Under the pieces are notes generated by a model, which was given only the letters and a program-made list of their open reading frames with translations, was not told where the DNA came from and ran no database searches. A stretch of DNA of 64,000 bases from Pampus argenteus (taxonomy: Eukaryota > Chordata > Actinopteri > Scombriformes > Stromateidae), in assembly GCA_036937835.1 (NCBI GenBank), contig CM072881.1:9496001-9560000 (forward strand). Direction: 5' to 3'. Of this stretch, positions 60,289 through 64,000 are shown in pieces. Both the position numbers and the translations under genes were made by a program. Each line of letters opens with the position of its first letter. Positions within the stretch are counted from its first letter, which is position 1.

Positions 60289-62685
60289 ATGTCCAAGGAC
60301 GACACTTGTAAAGTGACCTCTGCCAGCAAGCACAAGGAGCGCAAGCCCAAGAAGCCTCACTATATCCCACGACCATGGGGCAAACCCTACAACTACAAAT
60401 GCTTCCAGTGCCCCTTTACCTGCATGGAGAAGTCCCATCTGTACAACCATATGAAGTACAGCCTGTGCAAGAACTCCCTGTCTCTGCTCATAGAGTCAGA
60501 CTGGCCCTATAAGAAGGGCAACATCCTGCACCCAGACCAGCTCCGACCCTTTCAGCAGGGACATAGCATCCACGCTGCTGGCAAAGATGAGCAGGAGCAG
60601 GTCACTGGGGAGAGAAAAAGTGTGGAGGAAGAAGATGAGGAGAGGGAAAGCCAAGGACCAGAAGACGAGGAGGAAGTTGGACGAGGGGAGGAAGCAGAGG
60701 TCACGGGGCTGACGAAAGAGCACTCCAGTACCAACAGCAGCAGAGGAGACACTGCAGAGCGCACCACTAAGAAAAACAAACCACCAGAATCAGAGCTTCT
60801 GATGGCCGACATGCTCTCTCTCGAAGACCAGCTTTTACGAGCACGCTCAGTGGAGGTAGAGGCCCAGCTGAAACATTATAAACTATCCAAGACATGTCTA
60901 ACGGCTCCCGGGCTGCTGTCGGAGCAGTGGCGGCTGCTAACATCCAGCCACACTAAGGCCAAAGCTGAAGGTGCTCAGCCCCGAGTGAGTAGTTCAATCC
61001 CCTGTTACCCTCCTCCGCCAAACCTGGTGGATTACCAGGATCCTACTGGACTCAACCTGTCAGTTCTTGGGGTGGGCTATCCCATCAGCCCCAGCCTCTT
61101 CTCCTACATGAACTCAGCTATTCCCTCTGCTGCTGCGGGTCTCACTGCTCAGACCCATGCACAGCTCGCACAGCTTCCCTTTCTGGCGTCGGCCGCTCAG
61201 CTGATGCACCCAGCTTCCAGCACCCACACAGACAGAGCTCTCATCCCCCCTCGGCTCTACTACCCCTTCCTGTGTGAGCACACATTTGGACAGGCCTCCA
61301 GTCAGAGTGATGCCAGTAAAGTGCTGAAGACATCCACAAACAGACTGGAAACCAATCCCTTGTCCGGCTTCCAGCCCAAAGTCAATCTGTGGAAAGTGCC
61401 TGCTTTGCGGCCGGGGACCACTGCCGTCTCCCCTGCTGGTTGGGTGTCACCTCAGAGAGAATCCCCAGACCAGGCCTACAGGCTGGGGGATAAACTGCAG
61501 ACTACAGCTAAGGAAGGTAAAGCAAGCTGGGGCCTCAAGAGGACAGGAGCCCCGATGGGGAACCATGAGGCACCTGTGGAGAAGAAGCCGGCTATGGGCT
61601 TTACTTTGGACCTTTTAAAGAACATTCAGACTGCATCTACTCTTAATATGGCATCAGATAAACTTCTCTACCACGGCAGGTAAGATTTTCATCATTTTGT
61701 TGCTTTTATCTTTAAAAAAAAAAAGATAGTTATTTGCATTATTGGTAGTAAAACATGTAAAAGGAGGAGTGTTAGGTGTATGATTCATTCAAATCATTTT
61801 TTTTCATTTTTGTTTTTTTGCTTCTGGTTTGAAAATCCCTAAATTCCTCCCATCCTTAGTTTACAGGATGCTCAACTTCAGACCCGGCCGTCTGAACTGT
61901 GGTACAACGATCGTCCCACCAGTCGCAACAGCGAGACATTCTCTCTTTCTACTTCTGGGGGACCCAATAGCCAGGACTTGGCTGCTGCCCGCACAATGGG
62001 GGAAGCAGCTTCAGAGTCAGTGACTGCTCTCCTCAGTGACCTCTCCAAGGCCTTGCACGAGTACCAGGAGGCTGAACGCAAAATTTCCCACCTGGAGAAG
62101 GAGGACCTTCCTGTCCAACGTCACCTCTGGGAACACCTGAGCAAAATCCGCAGTGAGCTCTCCCATATCCACCAGGCGCTTCAGCGCACTGCTCGCCAAA
62201 GCGATGGACCTCTCGACCTTTCAGTTAAGAGAGACTCAACAGATTCAGTCGGTGATCAGGGTATGAGAGAGGACAGCAGTCTCAAAGGCAACACGACAGA
62301 GACAGAGGAGGAGGACGAGGAACTGGAGGAGAGAAAAGAGGACGAGGAGGATGAGAGCGAGAGGAAGGTGATAAAGGCTTCGCTGGAGAGTCGTAAGCAG
62401 TCGTTAGACATGCTGATCAAGATGAGTCAGGCAGGAGTGTCGGCAGTGAACACAGAGGTTCTCTCTCCAGGCAGTTTCGCCATGAGGCCCAGTCCAGCTG
62501 AGGCCTTATGGCCGAGCAGAACCACTAAGTGTGAGGCGGACTCCAGCGTCCTGCTCTGCCCCGACGGTCGATCCGTGGTGTTCACTGACATCCCCTCCTC
62601 TGCCAAAACCCCCAAAAGACCCCCGTCCATACAACGACAGGAAGCGCAGTGTCCTCCAAGTCCGTTGACAGCGACCGACAACTAA
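60289..62685 (+). CDS. prr35: Proline-rich protein 35, ZNF750-like zinc-finger protein
   Basis: Two coding exons, 60289-61679 and 61860-62685, join in frame (2217 bases, 738 residues; human PRR35 is about 570). A basic N-terminus (KHKERKPKKPHYIPRPWGKP) leads into a C2HC finger, Cys38-x2-Cys41-x12-His54-x5-Cys60, followed by KNSLSLL. This is the single finger shared by ZNF750 and PRR35. An acidic, Glu-rich low-complexity stretch covers about 105-150, a second lies in exon 3, and the rest is Pro/Ser-rich and probably disordered. PLDLSVK at 581-587 is a CtBP-type corepressor motif, and GLNLSV at 254-259 is a weaker variant. ZNF750 acts as a nuclear transcription factor; a similar role here is inference. 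The exon starts at an acceptor ending at 60168 and this is the ATG of its long frame. Near-complete absence of introns in the coding part is as in the family. Confidence 0.9.
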
Positions 62686-63220
62686 ACCTCTGTTCTTTTG
62701 ACTGTAATGTAAGTGATTCTATATGGTTGATTAAATGCAGTTGTCTATAAAATGACTGGCATGCCTTTGATTTTCACTGGCTGGAGGAGAGCTGTCACTC
62801 TTATTCTCAGTTGAACTTCACAAAAAACCTCAAACATTTTGCACCTTATAGAACAAACAGAGAATGAATGACGAAACATTGAAAGAAAAGTCTCACAAAT
62901 GCACTACGGACATCGATTGTTACAACAAGACTCACCTGAAATGAATTTTAAATGTAACGTCAGCACTTATTTAATTTGAATAAATAGACCAATTAATTAC
63001 CTTTGAAACTGACCTTTGAAATCATGTTGAGAGACAATCTTTTGAATGGGTTTGTAAATGATGTAATTTTTTAAAATAAATGTTTTAACAGGTAAATGGT
63101 TTTATATGGATGATGTCATGTCAAGTATGATTTTACATGGTGAAAATAAAATGTATAATACACACTGTATTTCTTGGAATAAACTGTTCATTCTTTTTAT
63201 ACAAAGCGGGCCAATAAAGG
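62686..63220 (+). other. prr35 3' untranslated region
   Basis: Non-coding AT-rich sequence follows the stop. Canonical AATAAA hexamers occur at 62979-62984, 63075-63080, 63145-63150, 63178-63183 and 63213-63218, suggesting several possible transcript ends. Confidence 0.5.
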
Positions 63221-64000
63221 GAGATAGAAAAGAGTATACACTCATATATCAAGAAGACGTAAATCAGAAGAGAAAGATTTGATTGGAAACTAGATTAGAG
63301 TATAAATGAGAGACAACCAGATTCATAGTGGCCGTGCTAAAGGTGAAGCAGCTCCTAAAGCTAAATGGCCATCGGTGGGGTCACCTCTGTCTGGCTTCTT
63401 AATACAGGAGCCCCTCATCCCTGCAAAGGTCAGTGCCCCAGGGCCAAGCTCCGCACTGACTCAACAGAGGAGTACCTGTCTGCCCCCAGGAATGACACCC
63501 AGCGCAGGGCTGCCCCACGTCCTGTGGCCTCTTCACCATCCTCACACTCCAGAAACAGCCGCAAAGGTCAGCTGCCATAATTAGAGCCTCGGCAGATGTT
63601 CAGTCTGAAGAGTTCAAAATGCCTTCTGATCTTTTTTTTATTTATTTTATTTATATTTAATACTGGCTGAATATCATAATTGAGTTAATTAAGGAAATAA
63701 TATTTGTCGTTTTTATGTACCACACTTACATTGTTCTCTATGGAAAACACTGGATATGTGCAACACAGCAATAAAACAAACAGATACATTTTCTGACTGA
63801 AGAACAGCTGTAAAAGTGAAACATTCACATGGAGTTTTAAAGTATGTGCAAAAAACTAAAATATTAAAAAAATACTATAATATTACAATCCTATAATATA
63901 AATAAATAGCAGTCTTTTAATAGCTTAGGGTTTTCTGCTATATGCCAATTTTGACACACAGGACAATGAAAAAATTGCACCATGTCTCTGCTGGAGCTTC
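63221..64000. other. Downstream flank to the window end
   Basis: No gene is supported. A GC-balanced stretch at about 63330-63590 has short overlapping reading frames but no splice sites or recognisable domain. The last 400 bases are AT-rich and look unremarkable. Confidence 0.5.

Noticed and set aside
60256..60812. Minus-strand frames opposite prr35
   Set aside because: They are low-complexity Ser/Leu-rich shadows of the acidic repeats of prr35.
63306..63584. Overlapping 71-92-residue frames after prr35
   Set aside because: There are no splice sites, domains or codon signal beyond the prr35 poly(A) signals.

Overview
The window reads as vertebrate nuclear DNA, almost certainly from a ray-finned (teleost, probably percomorph) fish. 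The genes are split into short GT-AG exons with small introns. CA/TG microsatellites are very frequent. Several dispersed repeats that I recognise from many teleost genomes are present. No bacterial, viral, rRNA, tRNA or CRISPR features were seen.

Five protein-coding genes can be reconstructed, plus the last exon of a sixth. From left to right: the 3' end of an unidentified plus-strand gene (3-86, poly(A) signal at 762); ccdc78 (plus, 14 exons, 1372-5439, 560 residues), a coiled-coil protein of centriole amplification; about 10 kb without a gene; metrn (minus, 4 exons, 15495-18766, 302 residues), the secreted neurotrophic factor meteorin; about 16 kb without a gene; stub1 (plus, 7 exons, 34844-37862, 284 residues), the CHIP co-chaperone E3 ubiquitin ligase; a short pentraxin of the CRP/SAP type (plus, 3 exons, 40958-41897, 230 residues); about 15.5 kb without a gene; and prr35 (plus, 57.5-62.7 kb, 738 residues), a ZNF750-like zinc-finger protein with at least two upstream non-coding exons. 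All coding joins were checked for frame across every intron.

ccdc78, metrn, stub1 and prr35 all have human orthologues in one gene-dense stretch of 16p13.3. This is therefore a rearranged ancestral block, not a functional operon-like unit. ccdc78 and metrn keep the convergent arrangement seen in human, while stub1 and prr35 are flipped relative to metrn. The pentraxin is not part of that human neighbourhood as I know it. The genes have unrelated jobs (cilia, neurotrophic signalling, protein quality control, innate immunity, transcription).

The large spaces hold microsatellites, homopolymers, MITE-like and other dispersed repeats, and GC-balanced blocks that look like possible conserved non-coding elements but cannot be proven so without alignment. 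The most distinctive observations are a GC-AG intron in metrn forced by the reading frame, a pentraxin whose first coding exon is just the ATG, a perfect CtBP-type PLDLS motif in prr35, an RFX X-box-like half site in front of ccdc78, and a stack of three unrelated repeats in the last stub1 intron. I found no convincing undescribed biological system.
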